Shown: piece by piece, positions 8,126 through 17,474 of the stretch
How the letters are laid out: the number at the start of each line of letters is the position of its first letter
How positions within the stretch are numbered: the first letter of the stretch is position 1
Source of the DNA: Kitasatospora sp. MMS16-BH015
GTDB lineage: Bacteria > Actinomycetota > Actinomycetes > Streptomycetales > Streptomycetaceae
DNA: 64,000 bases
NCBI RefSeq assembly: GCF_002943525.1
Contig: NZ_CP025394.1
Location: 8,137,001-8,201,000, forward strand
Reading direction: 5' to 3'
Notes under the pieces: generated by a model
What the model was told of the DNA's origin: nothing
Seen by the model: only the letters and a program-made list of their open reading frames with translations
Databases searched by the model: none
Translations under genes and position numbers: made by a program

Positions 8126-8662
8126 TCACTGCACGCCCTTCGCCAGCTGCCAGGTCACCGGTCGGCCCGCACGTCGCCGCAGGGCGAAGGCGGTACCGAG
8201 GCCGACGATGGCCAGCGAGCCGGTGAAGGTGGCCAGGGGGCTGTCGCCGAGCATCGGGAAGGCCGGCGAGGGGTAGATGCCGATGTCGAAGGTGTGGTCG
8301 TTGTGGCCGGGCCCGAGGGTCTGGATGGCCACGTTGCCGCTGACGTCGGCGTTGCTGTCCACGGTCGTCCCGGCGATGCCGGGGCCGGTCGTGTCCATGG
8401 GCAGCATGGTCACCATGCCGGCCTCGATCAGCCGCAGAGAGGTGGGGTGGCTGGCATCCGCCTCGAGCTGGAAGCGCCCTGCGGCGCTGTCGTCGACGGG
8501 GCGGAACAGCGCGGGAGCGAGTGAATCGACAGCTTGGTGCAGCACGGCGGGTGCGGTGACCAGCACGGCGGCGGCCCCAAGGATGGGCCAGCAGATCACC
8601 GTGAAACCGGTTACCGCGCGCCGCCATCGAGGGGATCTCGATCGGTACGCAGCAAAACGCAC
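8126..8662 (-). CDS. Exported membrane-anchored protein with exosortase-like tail
   Basis: 178 aa from GTG 8662, which has GGAGG seven nucleotides upstream. The open frame extends to 8779 but without a ribosome site. An Arg-rich start (YRSRSPRWRR) and hydrophobic core (residues 17-38) make a signal peptide, and the mature part is about 95 residues. The tail at residues 136-164 is PMLGDSPLA, a hydrophobic helix, then ALRRRAGRP. This resembles the VPMADP...IRRRS tail of the protein next to the exosortase (123-1028), and no LPxTG is present, so it is a candidate second exosortase substrate. Its neighbour downstream on the same strand is the 810-aa secreted protein. The mature domain was not recognised. 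Confidence 0.7.
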   Translation of the reverse strand: MRFAAYRSRSPRWRRAVTGFTVICWPILGAAAVLVTAPAVLHQAVDSLAPALFRPVDDSAAGRFQLEADASHPTSLRLIEAGMVTMLPMDTTGPGIAGTTVDSNADVSGNVAIQTLGPGHNDHTFDIGIYPSPAFPMLGDSPLATFTGSLAIVGLGTAFALRRRAGRPVTWQLAKGVQ

Positions 8663-8960
8663 GATATGTCCTCCGAGACTCGTGTGGACTTGCGGCACCC
8701 AAGGCCGTTGCTCCTCCGCGGAGGACGATGCGACAGGTGCCAGAGGTATTCGACAATGGCGCGGAGTTTGATGTCGCATTTATGGCCACGCCACACGGGG
8801 CGATCACCGGAATGCCGCAACACCGCAATGGCAGCGGGCCGGCGAGGAATAGGAATCATCGGGTTTTAGCTCCGATCAGACCTGCCGTGACCAGGTCTTC
8901 CCCGGTGTTCCGCGCCCGCACCGAACCGATGGGAATTACCGGCCCAAGACATGGAAAGGC
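8663..8960. other. Intergenic region upstream of the 8662 gene, no gene seen
   Basis: About 300 bases between the 178-aa protein gene and the hairpin that follows the 1030-aa protein gene. It is less GC-rich than its surroundings around 8740-8870 and would hold the promoter of the 8662-5641 unit. No convincing coding frame or RNA gene was seen. Confidence 0.4.
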
Positions 8961-8993
8961 CCGGCGAGGCCACCGAATCGGTGGCCTCGCCGG
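8961..8993 (-). terminator. Strong hairpin after the 1030-aa surface protein gene
   Basis: A near-perfect inverted repeat: CCGGCGAGGCCACCG pairs with CGGTGGCCTCGCCGG, giving a stem of up to 16 bp with a minimal loop. It begins 16 nt past the stop of the gene ending at 9010 on the minus strand. It lacks a T-run, as is common for streptomycete terminators. Confidence 0.75.
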
Positions 8994-9009
8994 ACCTCTG
9001 TCCAGAGGG

Positions 9010-12000
9010 TCAGATGCTCTGCTTCTTACGGCGGTACCGGGAGACACCGAACAGCGTGCCACCACCGAGCAGGCTCGCCAGCGCGAGCTCCGCCCAGATC
9101 AGGTCCGCGCCGGTCTTGGGCAGCGGCTTCGGCGGCACCGGCGGCGTCGGGGGCACCGGCGGGGTCGGGGGCACCGGGGGAGTGGGCGGCGGCGGGGGCG
9201 GGGTGTTCTCGCCGGGCACCTTGATCGGCACGTCGTTGGAGATGACCGGGAAGACCAGCTCACGGGCGTGCAGGCTGAAGTTGTTGGTGTAGACGTCCGA
9301 CGGCGCGTTGCCGGTCGGGGTCAGCGTCAGCGAGAGGTCACGGGACTGGTTCCCGGCCAGCACCCGCGGGTCGTTGACCATGACGGCCGTCACGGCGGCG
9401 TCGTTCGCCGGGCAGCCGGCCTGGCCGAACTCGGTCTTGGCGCACCACTTGGTGGCGCCGCCGGCCTTGTTGGTCGGGTCCTGCGGGTCCGGCTTGATCG
9501 AGCCGTGGGCCGCCGAGGTGAACTTGAGCGTCACCTGCGGGTCGGCCGGCATCGGGTTCAGCGACTTGAAGGCGAGCGTGCCGGAGAACTTGGTCGCCGG
9601 GGTGCGCCCGTCACCCACCCACGGGAACTCGTCGATGATGTCCATCCCGGTGAGCGGGAGGGTCTGCGGGTTCGTGTAGGTGAGCTTCCAGGTCAGGTCG
9701 GTGTTCCGCGGCACCTCGGGGGTGTCGGTGGACTTCTTGACCGTGACACCGGTGCCGGCCACGATGCTCAGGTCGCGCTCGGCGCGCCGCTTGTCCTCGG
9801 GGCTCAGGTCGTCCGGAGCGGAGACCACGACCTTGTTCGGGTAGACCCCCTCGGCGGCGTTGCTGTCGACCTGCACCTTGTAGGTGACCGGCGCGATCGA
9901 GGAGTTGACCTGCTGGGCCGGGAGCACCCAGGTGACGGTGGTGGTGCCGTCGTCGTTCCGGACCACCGACTTCTCCTGGACGGAGGCGCTGCCCGTGACG
10001 TAGGCGAAGCCCTTCGGCAGGGTGTCGACGATCGTGATGTCCTGCGGCGAGGAGGAGGCGGCGTTGGTCTTGAGCGAGGGGTACAGACCGAAGGTGAAGG
10101 TCTGGCCCTTGAGGACCTCGCGCTGCTCGTCCGGGGTGCTGAGGGCGTCGGAGCCCGGGTCGACGGTCTTCTTGTCGACGCGGACGAACACCGGCGAGAT
10201 GATCAGGTGGTCACCCAGTGCACCGCTGGCGTAGTTCTTGTTCGGGTCGGGCGCCGTGGTGCGGTCGGGCGGCGGGGCGTAGGCCGACTTGATGTCGTTC
10301 TGCCAGACCCCGCTCAGCGGCTTGTACATGCCGAAGTTGCGGACGATCTGGGCCTTGCTCAGGCCCGAGTCGTTGACGGTCAGGAAGGTGTAGAAGTCCC
10401 GCGCTCCGCCGGCCGCCATGGGGGTCTTGAACCGGACCTTGCCGACTGCCGCGACACCGCCCGGCACCTGCTCGGGGCTGGAGAACCAGGGGCCGTCGGC
10501 GTCGTCGCACTTCTGCTTGCGCTGCTTGTCGACACCGATCGGGTCGAGCCGCAGGGCGAGCGCGCCGGTGGGGGGCACCGCCTTGAAGGCGGCGTACTCG
10601 ATCACGACGTCCGGCGAGGCCGGGGTCACGGTCGCGTACTTGCCGGTCGCGTTCAGGCCGTTGCCGTCGGGCGCCTTGCTGATGTGCTGGTTGCCGTCAC
10701 CGAAGACGTCACAGGCGATGAACCCCGGGTTGTCGCTGGGGTCGAAGGTGTTGATGAAGAGGTGGGACCGCACCTGGGTACCGGGGGTGACCAGGGCGTT
10801 GTTGTCCTTCTTCTTCGGCGCCGTGCCGGGAGGGCCGCCGTCGACGCTCTCGTACTCCTTGCCGAACGCGCCGGTACCGTTGACGCCGACCGTCTGGGAG
10901 TTGTCGTCAGTGGGCTCGGTGTTGCCCTCGCCGTAGTTGGTCTGACCGCTGATCGACTTCGGCGCGAAGTCGGTGTAGGTGTCCGTGAGCAGCGCGCTGC
11001 CCTGGAACTTGGCGGTGACCGCGTCGATCTCCGACTGGGGTACCCAGATCCGCAGGAAGCCCGCACTGATCACACCGGAGCTCTTGGAGAGGTCGGTGCC
11101 GTCCGTCGCCTTGGTCGGGTACTTGTGCGGCGTGCTGACCGCGTCGGTGATCGTCACGTTGACGTTCTGTCCGGCGCCGCCCTGGGTGCAGCTGAAGGTG
11201 CCGCTGCCGGCCGTGGTGTTGACGTCGTTGCCGAGCCCGGAGACACCGTAGGGCGCGTTCGACACCGTGCTGTCGTTGGCGCCGCAGGCGGGCTTGGCCG
11301 AGTTCCAGGTGTACAGCAGCGAGCCGGTGGTCGGGTCGCCGTTCATCATCTTCGACAGGTCGTCGGTGAACGTCATGGGGGAGACGATGGTCTCCTGGCC
11401 GAGCTGGCTGAAGTCCGAGCGGGCCGGGTCGGTCGTCTTGGCCTCGACCACGATCGGCATGGTGAGCACCCGCCCGGCCTCGCCGTTGGGGCCGGCCGCG
11501 GGGGAGTCGCCGTAGCTGTACTTGCCGTTCTTGATCAGGTTGTACTTCGGCAGGGCGCTGACGGTCGTGGGCGGCGAGTCCGCCGTCGCTCCGGTGCCGG
11601 CCGCGTTGTCCGCGGTGCCGTTGACGGTGACCTTGATCTGGTCCTTGTTCTTGGCAGTGCCGAGCACCTGGAGCGTCACCGGCACCTGCTCGGTGGCCGA
11701 GGTCATGTCCGGCAGCACACAGGTCAGCGTGGTGCCGCTGATGCCCGAGCCCGCGCCCGTGCACTTCTGGGGCAGCAAGGTCCAGGCGGTGTTCGGCGGT
11801 GCCTGCATGGTGAACCGGGGCTTGGTGGCCGTGCCACGCAGCGCCTGGATCTCGATCTGGTAGGAGATCGTGTCATTGGTACGGACAATGCCGTTCTTCC
11901 CGCCGCTGTCCAGGCCGGGCCCGTCTGCGGCGGTCCATTCGCCGGAGCCGTCCTGGAGCACCTGGGCATTGACGCCCATGGTCACCGAATCGGCGTAGGC

Positions 12001-12102
12001 CAGACTCACGGCTGAAGAACTCATGAGAACGAGCAATGTCGTTGCCATGGCGACCCTGCGCGGGGATAGTCTCCCCTTCGAGGGCGCGGTCCACCTCTGC
12101 AT
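9010..12102 (-). CDS. LPxTG-anchored DUF11-type surface protein (1030 aa)
   Basis: 1030 aa, ATG at 12102 with AAGGGA upstream. An atypical long basic start and signal peptide (cleavage near SLAYADS, about residue 38) precede an extended beta-rich ectodomain. The second half contains DUF11-type modules (for example TFTFGLYPSL...DITIVDTLPKGFAYVTG and LTWKLTYTNPQTLPLTGMDI). A Pro-rich spacer made of repeated PTPPVP units (about residues 965-990) leads to the sorting signal LPKTG, a hydrophobic helix and RYRRKKQ at the C-terminus. The protein should be covalently attached to peptidoglycan by a housekeeping sortase; none is encoded in the window. It is probably monocistronic, with a strong hairpin just after it. 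An adhesive or aerial-surface role is inferred. Confidence 0.85.
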   Translation of the reverse strand: MQRWTAPSKGRLSPRRVAMATTLLVLMSSSAVSLAYADSVTMGVNAQVLQDGSGEWTAADGPGLDSGGKNGIVRTNDTISYQIEIQALRGTATKPRFTMQAPPNTAWTLLPQKCTGAGSGISGTTLTCVLPDMTSATEQVPVTLQVLGTAKNKDQIKVTVNGTADNAAGTGATADSPPTTVSALPKYNLIKNGKYSYGDSPAAGPNGEAGRVLTMPIVVEAKTTDPARSDFSQLGQETIVSPMTFTDDLSKMMNGDPTTGSLLYTWNSAKPACGANDSTVSNAPYGVSGLGNDVNTTAGSGTFSCTQGGAGQNVNVTITDAVSTPHKYPTKATDGTDLSKSSGVISAGFLRIWVPQSEIDAVTAKFQGSALLTDTYTDFAPKSISGQTNYGEGNTEPTDDNSQTVGVNGTGAFGKEYESVDGGPPGTAPKKKDNNALVTPGTQVRSHLFINTFDPSDNPGFIACDVFGDGNQHISKAPDGNGLNATGKYATVTPASPDVVIEYAAFKAVPPTGALALRLDPIGVDKQRKQKCDDADGPWFSSPEQVPGGVAAVGKVRFKTPMAAGGARDFYTFLTVNDSGLSKAQIVRNFGMYKPLSGVWQNDIKSAYAPPPDRTTAPDPNKNYASGALGDHLIISPVFVRVDKKTVDPGSDALSTPDEQREVLKGQTFTFGLYPSLKTNAASSSPQDITIVDTLPKGFAYVTGSASVQEKSVVRNDDGTTTVTWVLPAQQVNSSIAPVTYKVQVDSNAAEGVYPNKVVVSAPDDLSPEDKRRAERDLSIVAGTGVTVKKSTDTPEVPRNTDLTWKLTYTNPQTLPLTGMDIIDEFPWVGDGRTPATKFSGTLAFKSLNPMPADPQVTLKFTSAAHGSIKPDPQDPTNKAGGATKWCAKTEFGQAGCPANDAAVTAVMVNDPRVLAGNQSRDLSLTLTPTGNAPSDVYTNNFSLHARELVFPVISNDVPIKVPGENTPPPPPPTPPVPPTPPVPPTPPVPPKPLPKTGADLIWAELALASLLGGGTLFGVSRYRRKKQSI

Positions 12103-12297
12103 GCAAATTCCCTTTCGCGACGGTCCGTCACGGAACTGGATTCATGGCGCTGCTGTCGGAACCGCGCCACACTGGGCCGCGCTCCTGAGTGATGCGTCAC
12201 TTCGGCACGGCGGATCACGACAGCCATATTCGTAATGGTTCTCGTCCGCCGTGCCCGATCATGAATCGGTGTGTCGCGGCCTGGCCACCCGGTCAGC

Positions 12298-13182
12298 TCA
12301 GCCGGAGTGGCCTTCCGCCGCCTGTTCGGCGGCGGGGTTGGTCGTGGGCGAGGCACTGGTGGCGGGCGTGGCCAGTTGGGCCGCGTCGGCGATCTGCCGG
12401 CTGCCCCACTCGGAGAAATCGGCGGTGAACAGCCCGTTCTCCAGTGGTGCGCGGAACCGCGCCAGGTGGCCGTCGCCGTCCACCCAGAACTCCGGCGAGA
12501 CGTCGGCGGTCGCCGCGGGCTGCTGCTGCCCGTTCCGCTGCCCGGGGCCCCGGAAGACGTCCACGGCCGTGTCCCCGACCTTGTCCCGCCGGAGCCAGCG
12601 GGCGCCGTCGGAGGCCAGCAGGACGGGGTTGTCGGGCCGGTCGGAGGCGATGGCCAGCAGGGTGTGGGCCACCCGGTCGAAGAGCATCCGGTCGGCGGCC
12701 AGCGGGCGGGTCACCCAGGCCTTCCCCTTGCCCTCGAGCCGCTCCTTGTCGTCGTCCGAGGTCGCGAGGGTGCCGTCGTTCCACAGCACGGAGTAGTGGT
12801 GCACCACGCCGTCCGCGTCCTTGGCGGTCATCTTGGCCTCGGCCACCTTGCCCTTCCAATCCACCTGCCCGGACAGCTCGTCATGCAGGCCGGTGCCCAT
12901 GGACAGCAGCGCCGAGAACCGTGCCCCGCCGGCCAGGCCGGTGCCGAACCGGACGGCCGAGAGGCGCTCGGCCTCCTCGCTGCTCACCGGATGGCTGCCC
13001 ACCTTCGACCCGCAGCCCGTCGTGACCGCCAGGGCGATCAGCAGGAGGGCGGCGGACCGCCGCCAACTCCTCGACCGGGGAGTGGACTTCACGCCGAAGG
13101 CGGCGGCGCCGCCGGGGTCGGGGAGGGCGAACTGCCGGTGGATCCGCCGGAGTTTGGGAATGGCTCGTGTGGAATCGGACAT
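12298..13182 (-). CDS. Putative lipoprotein
   Basis: 294 aa from ATG 13182. An unusually long hydrophilic N-terminus (about 40 residues, Arg-rich) precedes a hydrophobic segment (ALLLIALAVTTGC) ending in a lipobox-like VTTGC, so the protein is predicted to be lipidated and held on the outer membrane face. The mature domain (SAVRFGTGLAGGARFSALL..., KVAEAKMTAKDADGVVHHY, LLASDGARWLRRD) resembles LolA/LppX-like beta-sheet lipid-binding proteins only in general texture. The C-terminal 25 residues are Ala/Thr/Pro-rich. The ribosome site is weak, so the true start is not certain. It lies 86 nt downstream of the DyP peroxidase gene on the same strand. Confidence 0.7.
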   Translation of the reverse strand: MSDSTRAIPKLRRIHRQFALPDPGGAAAFGVKSTPRSRSWRRSAALLLIALAVTTGCGSKVGSHPVSSEEAERLSAVRFGTGLAGGARFSALLSMGTGLHDELSGQVDWKGKVAEAKMTAKDADGVVHHYSVLWNDGTLATSDDDKERLEGKGKAWVTRPLAADRMLFDRVAHTLLAIASDRPDNPVLLASDGARWLRRDKVGDTAVDVFRGPGQRNGQQQPAATADVSPEFWVDGDGHLARFRAPLENGLFTADFSEWGSRQIADAAQLATPATSASPTTNPAAEQAAEGHSG

Positions 13183-13268
13183 GTCGCCAGATATACCAGC
13201 AAGTCGTAGCCCGCCTCGGCAGGCGGCGCTGCGGACGGTACGGCGCTCGCAGCCACCACCCCCTCGGC

Positions 13269-14411
13269 TCAAGTCCCTTGTGGGCGGTCACCCGTGGCCG
13301 GCCTGCCGAACAGACCGTCGCCCAGCGGTGCGCCCTTGGGAGCACCCGGGGGGAGGTAGAGCACCGCGGACGCCCGGTGCTCGGTGAACCGGGTGAGCGC
13401 GTCGTGCTCGGCCATCCGCTGCTGGATCCGGACGAACAGGGCCGGGTCCTTCATGTAGGCGCAGAACAACAGTCCCTTCTCGTCGGGGCCGTCGGCGTAG
13501 GTGTAGCCGCGGCGCAGCATCCGGGCTCCGCCGTCGAGCCGGGGGTTGGCCAGCCGGATGTGGGCGGTGGCGGGGATGACGTACCGGCCGTCGGGGGTCT
13601 TGGCGTAGAAGTCCGGTTCGTCGTGCTCCTTGGCGCCGCCGAGCGGGCGCCCGTCGTCCCGGTGACGGCCGATCACCGCCTCCTGCTGCTCGATCGGCTG
13701 AGCCTCGAACGTGTCGACCGCCATCGCGATCCGCCGGTAGACGAGGAAGGTCGCGCCGGCGTACGGGGCGTCCGCCAACCAGATCCAACGGTCGTCCGCC
13801 GGGCCGGGGTTGGCCGTCCCGTCCTTGAAGGCGAAGAGGTTCCGCGGGGTCTGCCCGGCGGGGCTCGGCAGCAGGTGCCCCCACTGGCGCCAGCGGGGTG
13901 CCACCAGCCCCCGGCACTGGCGGTCCAGCGCATCCGCGACCGCGGCGATCGCCTCCGGCTCGTCGCCGCTCAACTGCACCAGGAGGTCGGCGCCGCTGCG
14001 CCGCGATTCGAGCCGGTCGCCCGGCAGCGGCGGGAGCTCGCGGAATCCGGCGGGGACGGCGAGCGGCAGCCGCGCGGGCAGTGCGGGGCCGATCCCGAGG
14101 TTGGCGGTGAGCGGTTGGCCGGTGACGGCCCTGGTCCAGCCCACCAGCATGTCCCGCAGCGCGGCGGCACCCTCAGGACCGGTGGGGCCGCAGTGGTCGT
14201 AGGCGAGCATGGCGAGGTGGGTCTGCTGTGGCGTGTCGATCCCCGCCTGGCGCGGCACGGCGAGGGTGCGGGGTGGCGGTGACGAGGGCCGGGCCGGGTG
14301 CTGGGGGTGGCGGTTCGCGCCCCACAGTGCCGTGCCCGCCGTCAGGGCGGCCGCACCGCCGAGGAGCGCGCGCCGGGAGGTGGTCGACGGAGAGGATTCG
14401 GTTGGATGCAC
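13269..14411 (-). CDS. Tat-exported DyP-type haem peroxidase
   Basis: 380 aa from GTG 14411. A twin-arginine signal (TSRRALLGG) is followed by a DyP/EfeB-type peroxidase domain with the family motif FKDGTANPG (the GxxDG Asp acts in peroxide cleavage), conserved segments PRNLFAF and RRGYTYADG, and a C-terminal RFTEHRASAVLYLPPG. The enzyme oxidises dyes or phenols, or releases iron from haem, using peroxide outside the membrane. The neighbouring genes do not encode the EfeU permease or EfeO, so a stand-alone role is more likely than iron uptake. An in-frame GTG further upstream (VARTGPF) is an alternative start. The proximal His of the domain was not pinned down exactly. Confidence 0.88.
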   Translation of the reverse strand: MHPTESSPSTTSRRALLGGAAALTAGTALWGANRHPQHPARPSSPPPRTLAVPRQAGIDTPQQTHLAMLAYDHCGPTGPEGAAALRDMLVGWTRAVTGQPLTANLGIGPALPARLPLAVPAGFRELPPLPGDRLESRRSGADLLVQLSGDEPEAIAAVADALDRQCRGLVAPRWRQWGHLLPSPAGQTPRNLFAFKDGTANPGPADDRWIWLADAPYAGATFLVYRRIAMAVDTFEAQPIEQQEAVIGRHRDDGRPLGGAKEHDEPDFYAKTPDGRYVIPATAHIRLANPRLDGGARMLRRGYTYADGPDEKGLLFCAYMKDPALFVRIQQRMAEHDALTRFTEHRASAVLYLPPGAPKGAPLGDGLFGRPATGDRPQGT

Positions 14412-14607
14412 GGCCGCGATTGAACCGCTCGGGAAGGGGCCGGTGCGAGCCACCCGCCCGAGCGGTGGGGGTGAATTCCGCTCGGTCGGCTCCGGCGGTC
14501 CACCGTTCGGGTGAGGGCGGGGGCCGGATCGCGGGGTGCGGGCCCGGCCCGCACCCCGACGGCTGTGCCGAGGTGCTCGCCGGTGGGGCGTCTGTTCTGC
14601 TGGCCCC

Positions 14608-15798
14608 ATGGCGCATTCCATGTTCACCCGCCCGGTCCGGCCGCTGGTCGCCCGGGACAGGGGCGAGGAGCACCGGGCGGCCACCCCGCTGGAGCTCTTC
14701 TTCGACCTGTGCTTCGTCGCCGCGGCCGCCCAGATCGGGGCCGAGCTGGTGCATGCCCTGGCCGCAGGCCACGTCCTCTGCGGCGTGCTCGACTACTGGA
14801 CGCTCTTCTTCGGCATCTGGTGGGCCTGGGTGAACTTCACCTGGTTCGCCTCCTCCTACGACAACGACGACGTGGTCTTCCGGGTGATGACGCTGGTGCA
14901 GATCACCGGCGTGCTGGTCTTCGCGGCCGGGATCGGCGAGGCGTTCGGCGGGCACGACCTGGTCGTCTGCGTGCTCGGGTACGCCGTCATGCGGCTGGCG
15001 CTGGTGGCGCAGTGGCTCCGGGTGGCCAGGAACTGCGGCGGGTCCGAGCGGAGGATGGCCCTGCGCTACGCCGGCGGCATCGTCTTCTGCCAGGTGGTGT
15101 GGCAGGCCATGCTGCTGTTGCCCGAGGGCGTCCGCCCCTGGTGGTTCCTGGTGGGCGCGGCGACGGAGCTGTGCGTGCCGGCCTGGGCGGAGCAGGCGCA
15201 CGGCACCAGCTGGCATCCGCACCACATCGCCGAGCGGTACGGCCTCTTCACCATCATCGTGCTCGGCGAGACGATCATTGCCGCCACCGTGGCGCTCAAG
15301 GGAGCCGTGCAGGCCGAGGACGGCCTCGGCGAGCTGGTCCCGGTGGCGATCGGCGGGCTGCTGGTGGTCTTCGCCGCCTGGTGGGTCTACTTCGGAGTGC
15401 CCGCGCACGACCGGCTGCTGAGCAACCGACAGGCGTTCCTCTGGGGGTACGGGCACTTCCTGATCTTCACCTCGGCCGCGGCGATCGGGCCCGGCATCGA
15501 GATCGCGGTGGAGCAGATCGAGGGCAAGACCGAGCTGTCCCAGACGGTGGCCAACCTGTGCTTCACCGCGCCGGCCGCCGTCTTCTTCCTGGCCACCTGG
15601 GCACTGCATTCGCGGTACTACAAGAAGGGCGCCGCACAGCAGTTCGTCCTGCCGCTGGTCACCGCGGCGTTGCTGGCCTGCACGCTCCTGGGGCATGCGG
15701 CGATCCTCGCGGCCGGCCTGGTGTGCGTCGCGGGGATCGCCTGCGGCATCACGCTGGTGACCCGGGCGGCCCGGGCGGAGCAGGCCGCCACCTCCTGA
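14608..15798 (+). CDS. LtrA family membrane protein (low temperature requirement A)
   Basis: 396 aa from ATG 14608 (MAHSMF); ATG 14620 is a possible alternative, and neither has a strong ribosome site. About ten hydrophobic segments run through the protein. The N-terminal TPLELFFDLCFVAAAAQIG and the later HHIAERYGLFTIIVLGET are hallmark stretches of the LtrA family. The physiological function of LtrA is not defined; the Listeria member was named for growth at low temperature. It is divergent from the DyP gene, with 196 nt between the starts holding both promoters. Confidence 0.88.
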   Translation: MAHSMFTRPVRPLVARDRGEEHRAATPLELFFDLCFVAAAAQIGAELVHALAAGHVLCGVLDYWTLFFGIWWAWVNFTWFASSYDNDDVVFRVMTLVQITGVLVFAAGIGEAFGGHDLVVCVLGYAVMRLALVAQWLRVARNCGGSERRMALRYAGGIVFCQVVWQAMLLLPEGVRPWWFLVGAATELCVPAWAEQAHGTSWHPHHIAERYGLFTIIVLGETIIAATVALKGAVQAEDGLGELVPVAIGGLLVVFAAWWVYFGVPAHDRLLSNRQAFLWGYGHFLIFTSAAAIGPGIEIAVEQIEGKTELSQTVANLCFTAPAAVFFLATWALHSRYYKKGAAQQFVLPLVTAALLACTLLGHAAILAAGLVCVAGIACGITLVTRAARAEQAATS

Positions 15799-15959
15799 CG
15801 CCAACTGGCCGATCGGCAGTGACAAGCTGCTCCGGCCGTCGTTCTCCGGGTGTGTCCGCTGACGAGGTAGTACCAGGCCCCATCGACGGGCCGATCCCGG
15901 AGCCTGACCGGAGGGGGCGCCGCCGCAGGCGCGTCGTCGCGCGAACGGTGGAGGCCGCA

Positions 15960-16433
15960 GTGCGGCCCGGGGCGGCCGGGTCCGCCGCGTCGGACTTCCG
16001 GCACCGGGTCGGAGGCCCGGGGTGCGAGGTGGTCCTGCACATGGAGGCGGTGGTCGGCGAGACAAGCCGGATCCCGGTGCTCGGTCGGCTGCGGTTCAGC
16101 AGTCGGGAGCCGTACAGCGTCTTCCTGGACAATCACATCGACCTGCCCCGGCCGGTGACCTGGGTGCTCTCCCGCGAGCTGTTGTCCGAGGGGCTGCACA
16201 CCCCCGTCGGCCAAGGCGATGTATCGGTCTTTCCCGACCGGCCCGAGCAGGCGCAGGTGCTCTACCTGATCCTCCGCGGCCTGGACGTCGCTGCGGTGCT
16301 GCGCCTCCCGGCGGCCGACGTCCGGCGGTTCCTGAACATGGCGAACCGGATCGTGCCGAAGGGGCGCGAGGGCGAGCACCTGGATCTGGACGGGCTGCTG
16401 GCCCTGCTGCTGCGCCCCGAGCCGCCGGTCTAG
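15960..16433 (+). CDS. SsgA-like sporulation/cell-division regulator
   Basis: 157 aa from GTG 15960, chosen because GGAGG sits five nucleotides upstream; SsgA proteins usually begin a few residues before the conserved CE segment, here GCEVVLHMEAVV. The core matches the family along its length: LRFSSREPYSVFLDN, VTWVLSRELLSEGLHTPVGQGDVSVFP, then ADVRRFLNMANRIVPKGREGEHLDLD. SsgA-like proteins occur in sporulating actinomycetes and steer septum placement, peptidoglycan maturation and spore separation. A second member lies at 18592-18993. Which of the SsgA-G types this represents cannot be read here. Confidence 0.85.
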   Translation: MRPGAAGSAASDFRHRVGGPGCEVVLHMEAVVGETSRIPVLGRLRFSSREPYSVFLDNHIDLPRPVTWVLSRELLSEGLHTPVGQGDVSVFPDRPEQAQVLYLILRGLDVAAVLRLPAADVRRFLNMANRIVPKGREGEHLDLDGLLALLLRPEPPV

Positions 16434-16708
16434 CTCTGATGCGGTCACCGGTCACCTTCGACCGCCGGTTCCGTGCTCCGGCGTGAGCCGACGGCGAAGG
16501 CTGGTGGCCCCGGACGCGGTGACCGCAGGAGCAGCCTCCCAGGCCGTGGGGCGGAGATCGGGAAACCGCACCGCAGGTCATGTTTATTTTGCCTGAATTC
16601 ACTCGAATGGAGCAATACTACGGGCACGAAGCAATGGTCCATGGGAGGACTTGAAGGGAGGCTCTGCCTCGGAAACATTCGGTGGGGGGCTTCCCGGAGG
16701 TGTTTTGC

Positions 16709-17446
16709 ATGGAGAAACGTGCCCTGCTCAGTGAGTTCTTCGGCACTCTGCTGCTGGTGCTCTTCGCAGTCGGAGCTGCCGTACTCGCGGGTACGTATAT
16801 CGGCACTCTCGGGATCGCCCTGGCCTTCGGCTTCGTCCTGCTCGCGCTGGCCTACGCGATCGGACCGATATCCGGCTGTCACGTCAACCCGGCCGTGACC
16901 CTCGGCTTCCTGCTGGCCCGCCGCATCGACGGCCGGACGGCCGTCGGCTACTGGGGCGCGCAGCTGCTGGGCGGCATCGCGGGTGGCGCCCTGGTCCTGC
17001 TGCTGGCCAAGCAGGTGCCCGGGCTCCGCACCAGCGGTGCTCTCGGCACCAACGGCTGGGGCGACCGGTCGGCCGTGCACATCGGTCTCGGCGGCGCGTT
17101 CCTGGTAGAGGTGCTGCTCACGCTGATGCTGGTGTACGTGGTGCTCGCGGTGACCCACCGGCTCGCGGTGACCGGGTTCGACGGCCTGCCGATCGGTCTG
17201 ACGCTCGCCGCGGTCCACCTGGTCGGCATCCCGCTGACCGGCACCTCGGTCAACCCGGCCCGGAGTCTCGGCCCCGCCCTCTTTGCCGGTGGACCGGCAC
17301 TCTCCCAGCTCTGGCTCTTCCTGGTAGCCCCCATGATCGGTGGCGCACTGGCCGCAGGCGCGCACTTCCTCACCCACCCGCAGCGCCAGGTGGCCGTGCC
17401 GGCTCCGCAGCAGGCGGTGGAGAAGGTGCCCAGCCAGGTCTCCTGA
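16709..17446 (+). CDS. aqpZ: Aquaporin Z type MIP channel
   Basis: 245 aa, ATG 16709 with GGAGG eight nucleotides upstream. Six membrane helices with two NPA half-helices: HVNPAVTLG in the first half and SVNPARSLG in the second. The Phe in the AFGFVLLALAYA helix, the His in AAVHLVGIPLTG and the Arg after the second NPA match the narrow, water-selective AqpZ filter rather than the wider glycerol facilitator. The C-terminal 25 residues are Pro/Gln/Val-rich and cytosolic. It stands alone with a 275-nt upstream region for its promoter and converges on the protease homologue. Confidence 0.9.
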   Translation: MEKRALLSEFFGTLLLVLFAVGAAVLAGTYIGTLGIALAFGFVLLALAYAIGPISGCHVNPAVTLGFLLARRIDGRTAVGYWGAQLLGGIAGGALVLLLAKQVPGLRTSGALGTNGWGDRSAVHIGLGGAFLVEVLLTLMLVYVVLAVTHRLAVTGFDGLPIGLTLAAVHLVGIPLTGTSVNPARSLGPALFAGGPALSQLWLFLVAPMIGGALAAGAHFLTHPQRQVAVPAPQQAVEKVPSQVS

Positions 17447-17474
17447 GGCCGGCACGGGCCGCCGGACCGCACCG

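Noticed and set aside
8728..12015. A plus-strand open frame of about 1,095 codons opposite the LPKTG protein
   Set aside because: It is the antisense shadow of the 1030-aa gene: it is rich in Val/Arg/Gly/Asp without domains, has no ribosome site, and codon-position GC belongs to the minus-strand gene.
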